DNA of 64,000 nt from Cohnella rhizoplanae (GTDB lineage Bacteria; Bacillota; Bacilli; Paenibacillales; Paenibacillaceae), in NCBI RefSeq assembly GCF_948329515.1, contig NZ_CAOJCN010000006.1, positions 124,001 to 188,000 on the forward strand. The letters are read 5' to 3'. The notes under the pieces were generated by a model. It was not told where the DNA came from, made no database searches, and saw only the letters and a program-made list of their open reading frames with translations. Below, in pieces: positions 8,134 through 16,933 of this stretch (its first letter is position 1; each line of letters starts with the position of its first letter). The translations under genes and the position numbers were made by a program.

Positions 8134-9522
8134 GTGATACCGCTTGAATTAAAGGCGCGGACACACGCTTATCTGGACAAGCGCTTGACCGGGACGTCCA
8201 TGGACTACCGCAAGGTGATCGCCTTGTTCATCCCGATCCTGATCGACCAGGCCTTTATCGTGGGTCTCAATCTCGTGAACACGGCCATGATCAGCTCGTC
8301 CGGCGTGGCGGCGGTCGGCGCGGTGAGCACCGTGGATGCGCTGAACATTTTTCTGATCAACGTCTTCGTAGCCGTAGCGTCAGGGGGCACGGTCGTCGTC
8401 GCCCAGTACAAGGGCAGCGGCAACGATTCCATGATCTCCAAGGCCGCCGCGGGCACTGTCGCTTCGGTCGCGCTGCTGTCGCTGGGCATCGGCCTGGCGG
8501 TCATCGCGCTGCACGGGCCCGTGCTTCAAGTGCTGTTCGGCAGGGCGTCGGCCGACGTGCTCGATCATGCGCGCGTGTACCTCATCGGCAGCTGCGCTTC
8601 TTATCTCGGCATCGGCATCGTCCAGGCGGTATGCGGCGCGATGCGGGGGATCGGGCGGTCCCGGGTATCGCTGATCCTGTCGCTGATCATGAACCTGCTG
8701 TACGTCGCGCTGAACTTCGTCTTCATCAACGGGCTCGACATGGGCGTGCTCGGCATGACGATCGCGGTGAACATCGCCCGCTATACGGCCGCCGTCTGCG
8801 CGCTGGTCTACATTCTGCGGATCGACACGTCGCTGCGCCTGCGCCTCGGACAGCTGGTCCGCGTGCCGTGGGCCATGCTGAAGAAGATCATGACGATCGG
8901 CGTGCCTTTCGCGGCGGAGCAGATGTTTTTTAACGGCGGCAAAATGCTCACCCAGGTATTTATCGTCAGCATGGGCACCTACGCGATCGCGACGAACGCC
9001 ATCGGCGGCACCATCGCCATGGTGTACCAGATCCCGGCCGGCGCGCTGTCGCTGACGATCGTCACGGTCGTCGGACAATGCATCGGCGGACGCAACGTAG
9101 GGGACGCCCGCAAGTTTATCAAGTCGTTTATTTGGCTTTCTTCCTGTTCGTTCATTCTGATGACCGCCATTCTGATGCCGCTCTTCTATCCGATGGTGAA
9201 TCTGTTCCACCCGCCGGCCGATATCGTCGACGACATCTTCTGGCTGACGCTCGTCAATGCGGTCGCGCAGATCCCGCTCTGGTCGATCAGCTTCATCCTG
9301 CCCGCGGGACTGCGGGCCGCCGGCGACGCGCGCTTCACCTCGATCGCGTCGATGCTGTCCATGTGGCTTTTCCGGATCGTGCTCGGCTACGTGCTGGGCA
9401 TCACGCTTGGTCTGGGCGTCATGGGCGTATGGCTCGCGATGAACTGCGAATGGGGCGTGCGGGGCGTGCTGTTCCTGAAGCGGTTCCGCGGGGACAAGTG
9501 GTATGCGAAAAAATTAATTTGA
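8134..9522 (+). CDS. MATE-family efflux transporter
   Basis: Membrane protein of 462 residues with the two-fold repeated architecture of MATE exporters, 12 predicted helices arranged as two bundles of six. N-terminal helix 1 carries PILIDQAF and the second half restarts at about residue 250 with IGVPFAAEQM. Such proteins export cationic drugs, dyes or metabolites in exchange for Na+ or H+. GTG 8134 gives the longest form; ATG 8200 just before DYRKVIALFIP is a possible shorter start. It ends at a strong bidirectional terminator. Substrate unknown. Confidence 0.9.
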   Translation: MIPLELKARTHAYLDKRLTGTSMDYRKVIALFIPILIDQAFIVGLNLVNTAMISSSGVAAVGAVSTVDALNIFLINVFVAVASGGTVVVAQYKGSGNDSMISKAAAGTVASVALLSLGIGLAVIALHGPVLQVLFGRASADVLDHARVYLIGSCASYLGIGIVQAVCGAMRGIGRSRVSLILSLIMNLLYVALNFVFINGLDMGVLGMTIAVNIARYTAAVCALVYILRIDTSLRLRLGQLVRVPWAMLKKIMTIGVPFAAEQMFFNGGKMLTQVFIVSMGTYAIATNAIGGTIAMVYQIPAGALSLTIVTVVGQCIGGRNVGDARKFIKSFIWLSSCSFILMTAILMPLFYPMVNLFHPPADIVDDIFWLTLVNAVAQIPLWSISFILPAGLRAAGDARFTSIASMLSMWLFRIVLGYVLGITLGLGVMGVWLAMNCEWGVRGVLFLKRFRGDKWYAKKLI

Positions 9523-9565
9523 AGCTACGCTTGGACAGGGAAGATACGCATGATAGGTCTGGTGA

Positions 9566-9604
9566 AAAAGGATGAAGCAGCGTTTGTCTGCTTCATCCTT
9601 TTTG
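9566..9604 (+). terminator. Bidirectional terminator between convergent genes
   Basis: A 15-16 bp stem: A-run plus GGATGAAGCAG (9566-9581) pairs with CTGCTTCATCC plus T-run (from 9589). The A and T runs on either side allow it to serve both the MATE gene and the minus-strand gene ending at 9690. Confidence 0.92.
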
Positions 9605-9689
9605 CGCGATATGCGCGCGGTCGGGCCCGCATGGAGGCTGTGGCAGAATGAGTTATTATCCGGAAACGCTTGGTCGCTTCGCGCCGCGC

Positions 9690-10520
9690 CTAACCTCGGC
9701 GGGCAGCTTCGCGTCCGTCCCGCACGAACCGGGCGGCAGCTTCCATCTGCGGCAGCGCGACGGCCTCCAGCGTGACGAAGCCGTGGGGCTTCTGCGCCTC
9801 GAGCTGCGCCCAGAAACGTGGATAGTGCAGCTCGCCGAGTCCCGCCGCCGTCTCCTGGACGCCGCCATCGGCGCCGCGGACCAGGTCCTTGGCATGCGCG
9901 CTGACGATTCGCGGCCCGAGCAGCCGGAACGCCTCGTCGACGACCCGATCCTGATCGTCGAGGGAGCGTCCGCTCAGCAGATTGCACGGATCGAGGACGA
10001 CTCCGACGCAGGAGGACGGGAACCGTTCGACCGCCGCCGCAAGCGTCTGGGGCGAGTCGATCAGGTGCCCCTGCGCCGCCTCGAGCCCGATGACCGCGCC
10101 CCACCGCTCGGCTTCCTCGACCAGCTCCTCGAGCGCGCGGTCGAGCAGCGCCGCATGCTGCGCGATGCGGCTCGGGTCCTGGGGCACGCCCACCTCCGTC
10201 GCCACGATCGGCGCGCCGAAGTGCCGCGCATGACGGAGATGTTCTTTGAACCGGTCCACGTTATGGCGATAGTTGTCCTCGTTCAAGTCGATGAGGCTTG
10301 CGTAGCAGCCGAGCACGGCGATGCGGACGCCGCGGTCCGCGAACGCGCCGCCGATCTCGCTCGCGAGTCCGGGGCTCAGCTTGCCGAGGGAGAAGTCGAT
10401 ACCGGCGATGGCCTTGGACAGCGCCAGCTGCACGTACGAGAATCGATGCTCGGCCACCTTCTCGGCCAACTGCGGGTAAGGCAGCGTACCGAGCAGGTGC
10501 GCCAATATTCCAACCGACAT
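9690..10520 (-). CDS. Sugar phosphate isomerase/epimerase-like TIM-barrel protein
   Basis: A 276-residue member of the xylose-isomerase-like TIM-barrel (AP endonuclease family 2) group, which includes sugar epimerases, inosose dehydratases and hydroxypyruvate isomerases. Metal-binding acids typical of the fold are visible in GLEAAQGH, VVLDPCNLL, VSAHAKDL and VTLEAVA. Start is ATG at 10520 with GGAAAGGAG upstream on the minus strand. Single gene, convergent with the MATE gene. The substrate cannot be assigned. Confidence 0.82.
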   Translation of the reverse strand: MSVGILAHLLGTLPYPQLAEKVAEHRFSYVQLALSKAIAGIDFSLGKLSPGLASEIGGAFADRGVRIAVLGCYASLIDLNEDNYRHNVDRFKEHLRHARHFGAPIVATEVGVPQDPSRIAQHAALLDRALEELVEEAERWGAVIGLEAAQGHLIDSPQTLAAAVERFPSSCVGVVLDPCNLLSGRSLDDQDRVVDEAFRLLGPRIVSAHAKDLVRGADGGVQETAAGLGELHYPRFWAQLEAQKPHGFVTLEAVALPQMEAAARFVRDGREAARRG

Positions 10521-10711
10521 AGGCCTGCTCCTTTCCTGCGCATGGGATTTGCGCTCGCTAGTTCATGGCGTTAATCCTTATTCGACGCCCGGCCGTCGCT
10601 TCCTTCCGCGGAATTGCCGCCTTCTCCGCCGCCCGCGCCGAAGCATAATGCCGGCTCTGCTGGGGACACTGAGCGAATGCAACGATTAACGGGACGAAAG
10701 AGTGAGCCGAG

Positions 10712-11224
10712 TTGGACAACAAGTACGTCAAAGAAACCCGCTGCGTGAAAACCTCCCGAGTATTCCCCACGGACGTGAACAATCACGAAACGCTGTTCGG
10801 GGGCAGGCTGATGTCCCATATCGACGACATCGCGTCGATCTCCGCGTCCAAGCTGTGCCGGGTGACGGCGGTCACCGCCTCCACGGACTCGGTCGACTTT
10901 CTGCTCCCGATCCGGCAGACCGATTCGGTGTCGCTCGAAGCCTTCGTATCTTGGACCGGCAAGCGGTCGATGGAAGTGTTCGTCAAGGTGATCCGCGAGG
11001 ATCTCCGGACGGGCGAGCGCAGGATCGCCGCGACTGCGTTCCTCACGTTCGTGGGGCTGGGCGACGACAATAAACCGGTATTCGTGCCGCAGGTGATCCC
11101 GGAGACGGACGAGGAGAAGAAACTGTTCGAGACCGCGGAGCATCGCAAGGAGATGCGCGGCATCCGGCGGGAACAGAGCAAGGCGTTCGCGGATTTTCTG
11201 TTGACGAAGTACCCGTGGGAGTAG
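10712..11224 (+). CDS. Acyl-CoA thioesterase, hotdog fold (YkhA-like)
   Basis: A 170-residue hotdog-fold thioesterase of the YkhA/YciA type. The signatures are NNHETLFGGRLMSHID near residues 23-38, with the catalytic Asp in HIDDIAS, and TASTDSVDFLLPI. These enzymes hydrolyse medium to long acyl-CoAs to free acid and CoA in the cytoplasm. TTG start at 10712. Single gene closed by a terminator. Confidence 0.9.
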   Translation: MDNKYVKETRCVKTSRVFPTDVNNHETLFGGRLMSHIDDIASISASKLCRVTAVTASTDSVDFLLPIRQTDSVSLEAFVSWTGKRSMEVFVKVIREDLRTGERRIAATAFLTFVGLGDDNKPVFVPQVIPETDEEKKLFETAEHRKEMRGIRREQSKAFADFLLTKYPWE

Positions 11225-11275
11225 AACCGCACCCGCCTCCCGCAACTCATCCCCCTCTTCCGCCATTCTTGTGCA

Positions 11276-11310
11276 CCGTCGCTCCCCGATGAGGGGCAGC
11301 GGCTTTTTTT
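11276..11310 (+). terminator. Terminator after the thioesterase gene
   Basis: GCTCCCC (11281-11287) pairs with GGGG-c-AGC (11293-11300), followed by a run of seven T (11304-11310). Confidence 0.75.
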
Positions 11311-11332
11311 GTGCCTTTGGGCGAATGAACGC

Positions 11333-11379
11333 TTGACATCTCTTAATAATGTCATTATGATAATATAAAAATGACAGTA
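11333..11379 (+). promoter_or_regulatory. Promoter and twin operator boxes of the NAD-salvage operon
   Basis: TTGACA (11333-11338), a 17-base spacer and TATGAT (11356-11361) form a strong promoter. Two related 11-bp boxes lie here in opposite orientation: TAATGTCATTA (11347-11357), itself nearly palindromic and covering the -10, and AAATGACAGTA (11369-11379) at the expected start site. Their centres are 22 bp apart, two helical turns, so one dimeric or tetrameric repressor could hold both. The Nudix-winged-helix protein of the same operon is the obvious candidate. Confidence 0.65.
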
Positions 11380-11397
11380 TAACCGGAGGCGATCCCG

Positions 11398-11802
11398 ATG
11401 GACTTCTATCTCGAAGACGAACATGTCGTAGCCCGGCTCGTGGCCGAGTGGCGCAAGTACGGACGGCTCGTGGTCGCATACGACTACGACAACACCGTGT
11501 TCGATTATCATCGTGCCGGCCTCGCGTTCGACGACGTTCCCAGGCTCCTTAGGGAATGCCGGGCGCAGGGCGCGTACCTGGTCGTTTTCACCGCATGCGG
11601 CGAGCGGCAGTACCCCGAGATCTCGGCTTACCTGACGGAGAACGACATACCGTTCGACGCCATTAACGAAGAACCGCCGTTCGTGCCTTCCTCGGGCGGC
11701 AGGAAGATCTACTTCAACATTCTGCTCGACGACCGGGCGGGACTCGGCTCGGCATACCGGTGCCTGCAGTCGGCGCTGGACATCATGAAGCGAGGAGCGT
11801 GA
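11398..11802 (+). CDS. HAD-like phosphatase heading the NAD-salvage operon
   Basis: A small (134-residue) HAD-superfamily protein. Motif I is DYDNT with Asp29 and Asp31, motif II is the Thr/Ser in VVFTA, and Lys plus Asp-Asp (RKIYFNILLDDR) supply motifs III and IV. The cap is minimal. Substrate is not evident; as the first gene of an NAD-salvage operon a nucleotide or phosphoribosyl substrate is plausible (inference). ATG 11398 follows GGAGGCG. The next gene begins 5 bases after its stop. Confidence 0.72.
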   Translation: MDFYLEDEHVVARLVAEWRKYGRLVVAYDYDNTVFDYHRAGLAFDDVPRLLRECRAQGAYLVVFTACGERQYPEISAYLTENDIPFDAINEEPPFVPSSGGRKIYFNILLDDRAGLGSAYRCLQSALDIMKRGA

Positions 11803-11807
11803 CCGAC

Positions 11808-12632
11808 ATGATCCGGCTTAACGGAGAGACGCTGGCATTCGAGACTTATCCGAACGGGGAGACGCGGATGGACGGGGATCGCATCCTCGCGCTGGCGAGG
11901 ACGGAGGGCGGCAATCGGATCGCCTTCAAGTATGGGACGGACGCCGATCTGATCAAGCTGATGTTCGTCAAAAGCTACTTGGACGACCGCTGTCTCGGCA
12001 CGGCGGCGCTCGACGTCTATTACATGCCGTACAGCCGGATGGACCGGGCGGAGGGCGCGTCGGCGTTCACGCTGAAGTACGCGGCGCGAATGATTAACGC
12101 CATGAACTTCGAGCGCGTCACGGTCGTCGAGCCGCATTCGGACGTCACCCTGGCGCTGCTCGACCGCAGCCGCGCGATCTATCCGACGCTTGAGCTGCTC
12201 GGCCGGGTGACGGCGGAGACGGGATTCGATCCGTCGGCGGACTATCTGTTTTTCCCCGACGCGGGGGCGCAGAAGCGATACGGCCGGGTAGAAGGCTTCA
12301 AGCAGCTGGTCGGTCACAAAGAGAGGGACTTCCGCACGGGGCGCATTCAGAAGCTGGATGTCGCGGGCGGCGTCGACCGGGAAGGATTCCAGGCGATCAT
12401 CGTCGACGATCTCTGCTCGTACGGCGGCACGTTCCTGCTCAGCGCCGAGCGGCTGCGAGAGCTGGGGGCCGCGCGTATATACCTGCTCGCGACGCATTGC
12501 GAGAATGCGATCTATCAAGGCAAGCTCCCGGCGTCGGGATTAATCGACCGCGTATACACGACGGACACGATTCTGGACGGACCGGGCACGGACTTCATCA
12601 CCATTTATCCGATCGGAGGCATGCTGCCATGA
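11808..12632 (+). CDS. prs: Ribose-phosphate pyrophosphokinase, short phage-like type
   Basis: A 274-residue phosphoribosyl pyrophosphate (PRPP) synthetase, shorter than the usual 310-320. It keeps the ATP-binding PYSRMDR motif (compare PYxRQDR in housekeeping enzymes) and the PRPP loop IIVDDLCSYGGT. It makes PRPP from ribose 5-phosphate and ATP. ATG 11808 is preferred over the longer open frame because the gene then starts just after the HAD stop and behind GAGGAG. Its stop overlaps the start of nadV, which uses PRPP, so substrate channelling or tight coupling is likely. The divergence from housekeeping Prs suggests a dedicated salvage isoform. Confidence 0.85.
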   Translation: MIRLNGETLAFETYPNGETRMDGDRILALARTEGGNRIAFKYGTDADLIKLMFVKSYLDDRCLGTAALDVYYMPYSRMDRAEGASAFTLKYAARMINAMNFERVTVVEPHSDVTLALLDRSRAIYPTLELLGRVTAETGFDPSADYLFFPDAGAQKRYGRVEGFKQLVGHKERDFRTGRIQKLDVAGGVDREGFQAIIVDDLCSYGGTFLLSAERLRELGAARIYLLATHCENAIYQGKLPASGLIDRVYTTDTILDGPGTDFITIYPIGGMLP

Positions 12633-14143
12633 CCCGTCAAAATTACGTTTACCCCGCTACCCTGCTGTGCGACTTCTACAAGGTGAGCCACAAAAACCAA
12701 TATCCGCAAGGCACGGAGCTCGTCTACTCGACCTGGACGGCGCGCGCGAGCCGCGTCGCGAACGTTGACCGGATCGTAGCGTTCGGCTTCCAGGCTTTTA
12801 TCCAGGAATACCTGATCGATTACTTCAACGCGAACTTCTTCGGCCGGACGAAGGCGGAGGTGGCGGACGAGTATAAGCGCGTGATTCGCCATACGCTGGG
12901 CGCCGCCGACCCGGACGCGGCCCATATCGAGCGGCTGCACGATCTCGGATACCTGCCGATCAGGATTAAGGCCATTAAGGAAGGCAGCCTCGTGCCGGTC
13001 AAGGTGCCGATGCTGACCGTCCAGAATACGACGCCGGAATTCTTCTGGCTGACCAACTACCTGGAGACGCTCATGTCGTGCCAGCTGTGGCTGCCCGCAA
13101 CCAGCGCGACGCTCGCCTTCGAATACCGCAAGCTGCTCGAGGACTACGCGCGCCGGACCAACGGCGACGCATCGGGCGTGCCGTTCCAGGGACACGACTT
13201 CTCGATGCGGGGCATGGGCGCGCTAGAAGCGGCCAAGGCCAGCGGCGCAGGGCATCTGCTCTCGTTCACGGGCACGGATACGATCCCGGCGATCCTGTAT
13301 CTAGAGGATCACTACGGCGCCGATATGGAAAAGGAACTGATCGGCACGTCGATCCCCGCGACCGAGCACAGCGTCATGTGCGCGCACGGACGGGACGAAG
13401 CGGCCTCGTACCGCTACTTGATCAAGGACGTGTACCCGAGCGGGTTCGTATCGATCGTATCGGATACATGGGATCTGTGGACCGTCCTCGACGTCGTCAT
13501 CCGCGGGCTTAAGGACGATATTCTGAGCCGGGACGGCAGGGTCGTCATCCGACCGGACAGCGGCGATCCGGTGAAGATCATCTGCGGCGATCCGGACGCG
13601 GCCGACCCGCTCGAACGGCGCGGCGTGATCGGGATCCTGTGGGACATCTTCGGCGGGACGACGACCGCGCGCGGCTACAAGCAGCTCGACAGCCACATCG
13701 GCGCGATCTATGGCGAGGCAATCACGATCGACCGCTGCAGAGAGATCTGCGAGCGGCTCGCGGACCAGGGCTTCGCGTCGACCAACATGGTGTTCGGCAT
13801 CGGTTCGTTCACGTACCAGTACAACACCCGCGATACGTTCGGCTACGCGCTCAAGTCGACGTATACGGTCGTGGACGGCGAGGAGCGCAAGATTTACAAG
13901 GATCCGAAGACGGACGCCGGCAAGGTCAAAAAGTCGCAAACGGGGCTCGTGCGCGTCGTCCCGCAGGACGGTACGATGGTCTGTATTGATAATCTGGACA
14001 AGGAGGCATACGATCAATACAGCGGGATCGATCTCTTGGAGGACGTGTTCGTCGACGGGCGCCTCGTGCGCGAGCACACGCTCGCCGACATTCGCGCCAG
14101 ACTCCTCGGGAACCTGCAGGATGAAGCGACAGGAGTCATTTAG
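12629..14143 (+). CDS. nadV: Nicotinamide phosphoribosyltransferase
   Basis: A 504-residue NAMPT/NadV enzyme that joins nicotinamide and PRPP to give NMN. The active-site residues of the human enzyme are recognisable: the catalytic His at 247 in PATEHS, Asp217 in GTDTI (human Asp219, which selects nicotinamide over nicotinate), Arg194 in DFSMRGM (human Arg196), and the PRPP-binding RPDSGDP. The ATG overlaps the TGA of the PRPP synthetase (ATGA). Bacteria that rely on nicotinamidase usually lack this gene, so it gives a direct two-step route to NAD. Confidence 0.95.
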   Translation: MTRQNYVYPATLLCDFYKVSHKNQYPQGTELVYSTWTARASRVANVDRIVAFGFQAFIQEYLIDYFNANFFGRTKAEVADEYKRVIRHTLGAADPDAAHIERLHDLGYLPIRIKAIKEGSLVPVKVPMLTVQNTTPEFFWLTNYLETLMSCQLWLPATSATLAFEYRKLLEDYARRTNGDASGVPFQGHDFSMRGMGALEAAKASGAGHLLSFTGTDTIPAILYLEDHYGADMEKELIGTSIPATEHSVMCAHGRDEAASYRYLIKDVYPSGFVSIVSDTWDLWTVLDVVIRGLKDDILSRDGRVVIRPDSGDPVKIICGDPDAADPLERRGVIGILWDIFGGTTTARGYKQLDSHIGAIYGEAITIDRCREICERLADQGFASTNMVFGIGSFTYQYNTRDTFGYALKSTYTVVDGEERKIYKDPKTDAGKVKKSQTGLVRVVPQDGTMVCIDNLDKEAYDQYSGIDLLEDVFVDGRLVREHTLADIRARLLGNLQDEATGVI

Positions 14144-14146
14144 AAT

Positions 14147-14914
14147 ATGAACGATCAAAGTGCCGGGCATTACTCGGCCGCCGGGTTCCGTACGCCGGAC
14201 GGCGCGCCGACGGATATCGTGGTGTTCACGATTACGAAGACCGAGCGGACGGGCGCGAAGAAGGCGCTGCCGTTCCGCAGGCTGGAGGTCATGCTGATCA
14301 AGCGCAAGCAATGGCCCTGCGCAGGCATGTGGGCGCTGCCGGGCGGATTCACCCGGGAGGGCGAGACGGTCGAGGCGTGCGCCAGGCGCGAGCTGCTGGA
14401 GGAGACGGGCGTGTCGGACGTGCACCTCGCGTACTTCAACGTGTACAGCGCCCCGGACCGCGATCCGCGCGGCTGGATGATCTCCCATGCGTACTTCGCG
14501 CTGGTCGAGGAGCGGTACGTGGCGAGCCGCAGGACGTCGGACGAGGCGTCGGACGTGCGGCTGTGGCCGGTCGAAGAGGCGCTCGCCATGGAGCTGGCTT
14601 TCGACCACCGGACGATCCTGCAGGACGCGCTGGAGCGGATACGCCGGGAGATGCTGACGACCACCATCGCCAAGGAATTCCTGCCCGAGACGTTCACGAT
14701 CAGCGAGCTGTACCAGGTGATCACGACCGTCGTGCCGTCCTTCGAGGAGAAGAACTTCATTCGCAAGGTCACCTCCACGCAGAGCCGGAGAGGCATCCTC
14801 GAGGAGGCACTCGACGCGGAAGGGCGGCCGGCGATGTCCAACCGTTACTCGCAGCGGCCGGCGCAGCTGTATCGGTTCACCGATTATGCGCCGGAGCTGT
14901 CGATCTACGGATAG
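14147..14914 (+). CDS. Nudix hydrolase with winged-helix domain (NrtR-like)
   Basis: A 255-residue protein with an N-terminal Nudix domain and a C-terminal winged-helix region (about 165-250, from FTISELYQVI). This is the NrtR architecture: a repressor of NAD genes that binds ADP-ribose. Unlike many regulators of the family, the Nudix box is complete (residues 67-89, G-x5-E-x7-REUxEExGU satisfied), so it may also hydrolyse ADP-ribose to AMP and ribose 5-phosphate. It starts 3 bases after nadV. It probably binds the boxes at 11347-11379. Confidence 0.88.
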   Translation: MNDQSAGHYSAAGFRTPDGAPTDIVVFTITKTERTGAKKALPFRRLEVMLIKRKQWPCAGMWALPGGFTREGETVEACARRELLEETGVSDVHLAYFNVYSAPDRDPRGWMISHAYFALVEERYVASRRTSDEASDVRLWPVEEALAMELAFDHRTILQDALERIRREMLTTTIAKEFLPETFTISELYQVITTVVPSFEEKNFIRKVTSTQSRRGILEEALDAEGRPAMSNRYSQRPAQLYRFTDYAPELSIYG

Positions 14915-14974
14915 GGAAGACGGGCTGCAGAGGAAGACGGGCTGCAGACTTACGGAAGGATAGGAGGCGGGAAA

Positions 14975-15868
14975 ATGGAGCTGGCTGAGCGGATACGAGG
15001 CGGACTGTACGGCGTGGCCGTCGGGGACGCGCTGGGCGGCACGACGGAATTTATGTCACCACTCGAGATTAGGGCGCGGCACGGTTATCTGACGGAAATC
15101 GTGGGGGGCGGCGTGTGGCGCCTAGAACCGGGCGAGGTGACCGACGACACGATGATGACGCTGTGCGTGGCAGACGGCATCCTCGCGTCTCCGGCAGACC
15201 CGATGCAGGCGATCGGCGATCGGTTCCTGCAATGGTATGCGTCCAATCCCAAGGATATCGGCAACATCATCCGGCACGTGCTCGGCACGTATGAGGGAGA
15301 CTGGTTCGAGGCGGCGAGGGCCGCGGACCGGGATCTCGGGCAGAGCGCGGGCAACGGCTCGTTGATGCGCTGCCTGCCCGCGGCGCTGTGCTACCCGGCG
15401 TGGACGGACGCGTCGCGCGCGTCGCGCATGCAGTCGAAGATGACGCACGACGACGGGCTGTGCGACGAGGCATGCGACATCTATAACCGGATCGCGTTCG
15501 CCATGCTGGACGGCGGGGCAGCGCTCCGGGAAGCGATCGGCGCGGCGGTGGCCGGCACAGGCTACGAGGAGATGCTCTCCTCCGATCCGAACTGCGAGCC
15601 AAGCGGCTATGTCGTGCATACGCTCCGCTGGGTGCTGCATCTGCTGCTGACGTCGGATTCCTTCGAAGAAGTCGTGCAGCGGGCGGCCAACCAAGGCGGG
15701 GATTCGGACACGATCGGGGCGATCGCCGGCGGCTTGGCTGGCGTGCATTGGGGCTATGCGGGCATTCCGGAGCGCTACGCCGGCCGCATCCTGATCGGCG
15801 AGCGTCTGGACGAGACGTGCGAGCGGATCGTCGCGCTGCGTCGCTCGGCGGCTCCGGGAGGTCAATAG
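14975..15868 (+). CDS. ADP-ribosylglycohydrolase (DraG-like)
   Basis: A 297-residue, all-helical ADP-ribosylglycohydrolase. The two metal-binding sites are present: GDALGG (residue 17), TDDT (56-59) and QGGDSDT (Asp243, Asp245). Enzymes of this family remove ADP-ribose from proteins or other acceptors. Last gene of the NAD-salvage operon, 60 bases after the Nudix gene and behind GGAGG. It would release ADP-ribose for the Nudix enzyme. No ADP-ribosyltransferase is encoded nearby. It overlaps the convergent regulator gene by 7 bases. Confidence 0.92.
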   Translation: MELAERIRGGLYGVAVGDALGGTTEFMSPLEIRARHGYLTEIVGGGVWRLEPGEVTDDTMMTLCVADGILASPADPMQAIGDRFLQWYASNPKDIGNIIRHVLGTYEGDWFEAARAADRDLGQSAGNGSLMRCLPAALCYPAWTDASRASRMQSKMTHDDGLCDEACDIYNRIAFAMLDGGAALREAIGAAVAGTGYEEMLSSDPNCEPSGYVVHTLRWVLHLLLTSDSFEEVVQRAANQGGDSDTIGAIAGGLAGVHWGYAGIPERYAGRILIGERLDETCERIVALRRSAAPGGQ

Positions 15869-16791
15869 CCGACGGTTACTTCGATATTGTGCGCATAGTT
15901 GCCGAACCGGCTCCCGTACAGGCTGACGCCGCCGGGATAGCGGGCGTCTTCGGCCGACGAGATGCGCAGCCGGATGTCGCTGCCGGACGTCACGCCGAGC
16001 GCGTCCGTCGTCGTATCCGATATCCGCACGCCGTCGATGTAGCTTCCTTCCCCGTTGACCAGCAGCGTCTTCAGCACGCCGTGCTGCGAGTGCTCCGCGC
16101 CCCACCAATCCGGATTGAGGAGTCCGCGCTGGCTGCCGAAGTCGCCGGGACAAGTCCATACGCCAAGCGGGATGCCGTTCAGGGAGAAGGCGATGTCCGA
16201 GGGCCAATCCTCCTTGAAGCCGGGCGCCTCCGATCCGATCTCCATCGAGATGCGTATCTCTCTAACCATAGCGTCGCCGATCAGGTAGTTCGGCACTTGA
16301 TACTCCACGTATCCGCTCCCGAACCAGAGGTGGTGCGCCTCGACGTGCTCCGGCTCGGCGAAGTAGCGGGGATCGTCTACCAGGCCGATGAGCTTGGCCG
16401 GCGACGCGAGACCGCAGGTCGGCTTGACCTGGTATCGCGTGTAATGGCCGATCGGGATGGAGACCGCGTAACTGGACGGACGCTGCGGCGCTTCGCCGTC
16501 CCGGTCCGACGCGCGGAATTGCAGGACGAGATGCTTCAGGCTGAGCGTGCACACCTTCTGCTTGCCCCGGGTTCCGGCCGCCAGCCGGGTCGACACGATG
16601 CCGGCGGTCTCCAGCTTCTGAATATGCTTGGTTACGATCGCGGACGAGAGCGCCAGCTCGTCCGCGATTTCTTTGACGTACATGGGGCGTTCCCGCAGCA
16701 TCTCGATGATCCGTACCCGCGTTTCCGACGACAGGCATTCGAGTAGCTGCATATGGCGGGTGCCGACTTCGATCTCCATATATGATGACAC
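15862..16791 (-). CDS. ArsR-type regulator fused to a C-terminal ligand-sensing domain
   Basis: A 309-residue protein. Residues about 10-95 form a winged helix of the ArsR type (LLECLSSETRVRIIEML, recognition helix LSSAIVTKHIQKLE). The remaining 200 residues are not a standard ArsR tail; they are beta-rich with many aromatic residues (HHLWFGSGYVEYQVPNY, NPDWWG) and look like a carbohydrate-binding sandwich, so the effector may be a glycoside. No metal-binding CxC motif is present. Start is ATG 16791. It is divergent from the GH2 gene and matching operator copies lie next to both starts, so it likely controls itself and the glycosidase. Confidence 0.78.
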   Translation of the reverse strand: MSSYMEIEVGTRHMQLLECLSSETRVRIIEMLRERPMYVKEIADELALSSAIVTKHIQKLETAGIVSTRLAAGTRGKQKVCTLSLKHLVLQFRASDRDGEAPQRPSSYAVSIPIGHYTRYQVKPTCGLASPAKLIGLVDDPRYFAEPEHVEAHHLWFGSGYVEYQVPNYLIGDAMVREIRISMEIGSEAPGFKEDWPSDIAFSLNGIPLGVWTCPGDFGSQRGLLNPDWWGAEHSQHGVLKTLLVNGEGSYIDGVRISDTTTDALGVTSGSDIRLRISSAEDARYPGGVSLYGSRFGNYAHNIEVTVGY

Positions 16792-16799
16792 TCCGTCCT

Positions 16800-16916
16800 A
16801 TAGTTAATCGTGAAGTTAATTATACAATATAAAAGTTGACAATCAAGCGGATTCCGGCTACGATGTGATCGAAAACGGTTATTATTGTATTAATTATTAA
16901 TTACAAGGTTAACTAT
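16800..16916. promoter_or_regulatory. Divergent promoters with paired operators (ArsR-type regulator / GH2)
   Basis: Two 21-bp sites face each other: 16800-16820 (ATAGTTAA...GTTAAT) and, as its reverse complement, 16896-16916, identical at 17 of 21 positions. The GH2 promoter is TTGACA (16836-16841), 17 bases, TACGAT (16859-16864). A minus-strand promoter fits TTGATT (16841-16846) and TATAAT (16819-16824), whose -10 is covered by the left operator; the right operator lies just downstream of the GH2 start site. The layout suits one repressor acting on both genes, possibly with looping. Confidence 0.65.
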
Positions 16917-16933
16917 TGAGGAGGAATCGTCTG

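Noticed and set aside
16870..16883. cre box at the GH2 start site
   Set aside because: CGAAAACGGTTATT has three mismatches to the consensus, too weak to claim.
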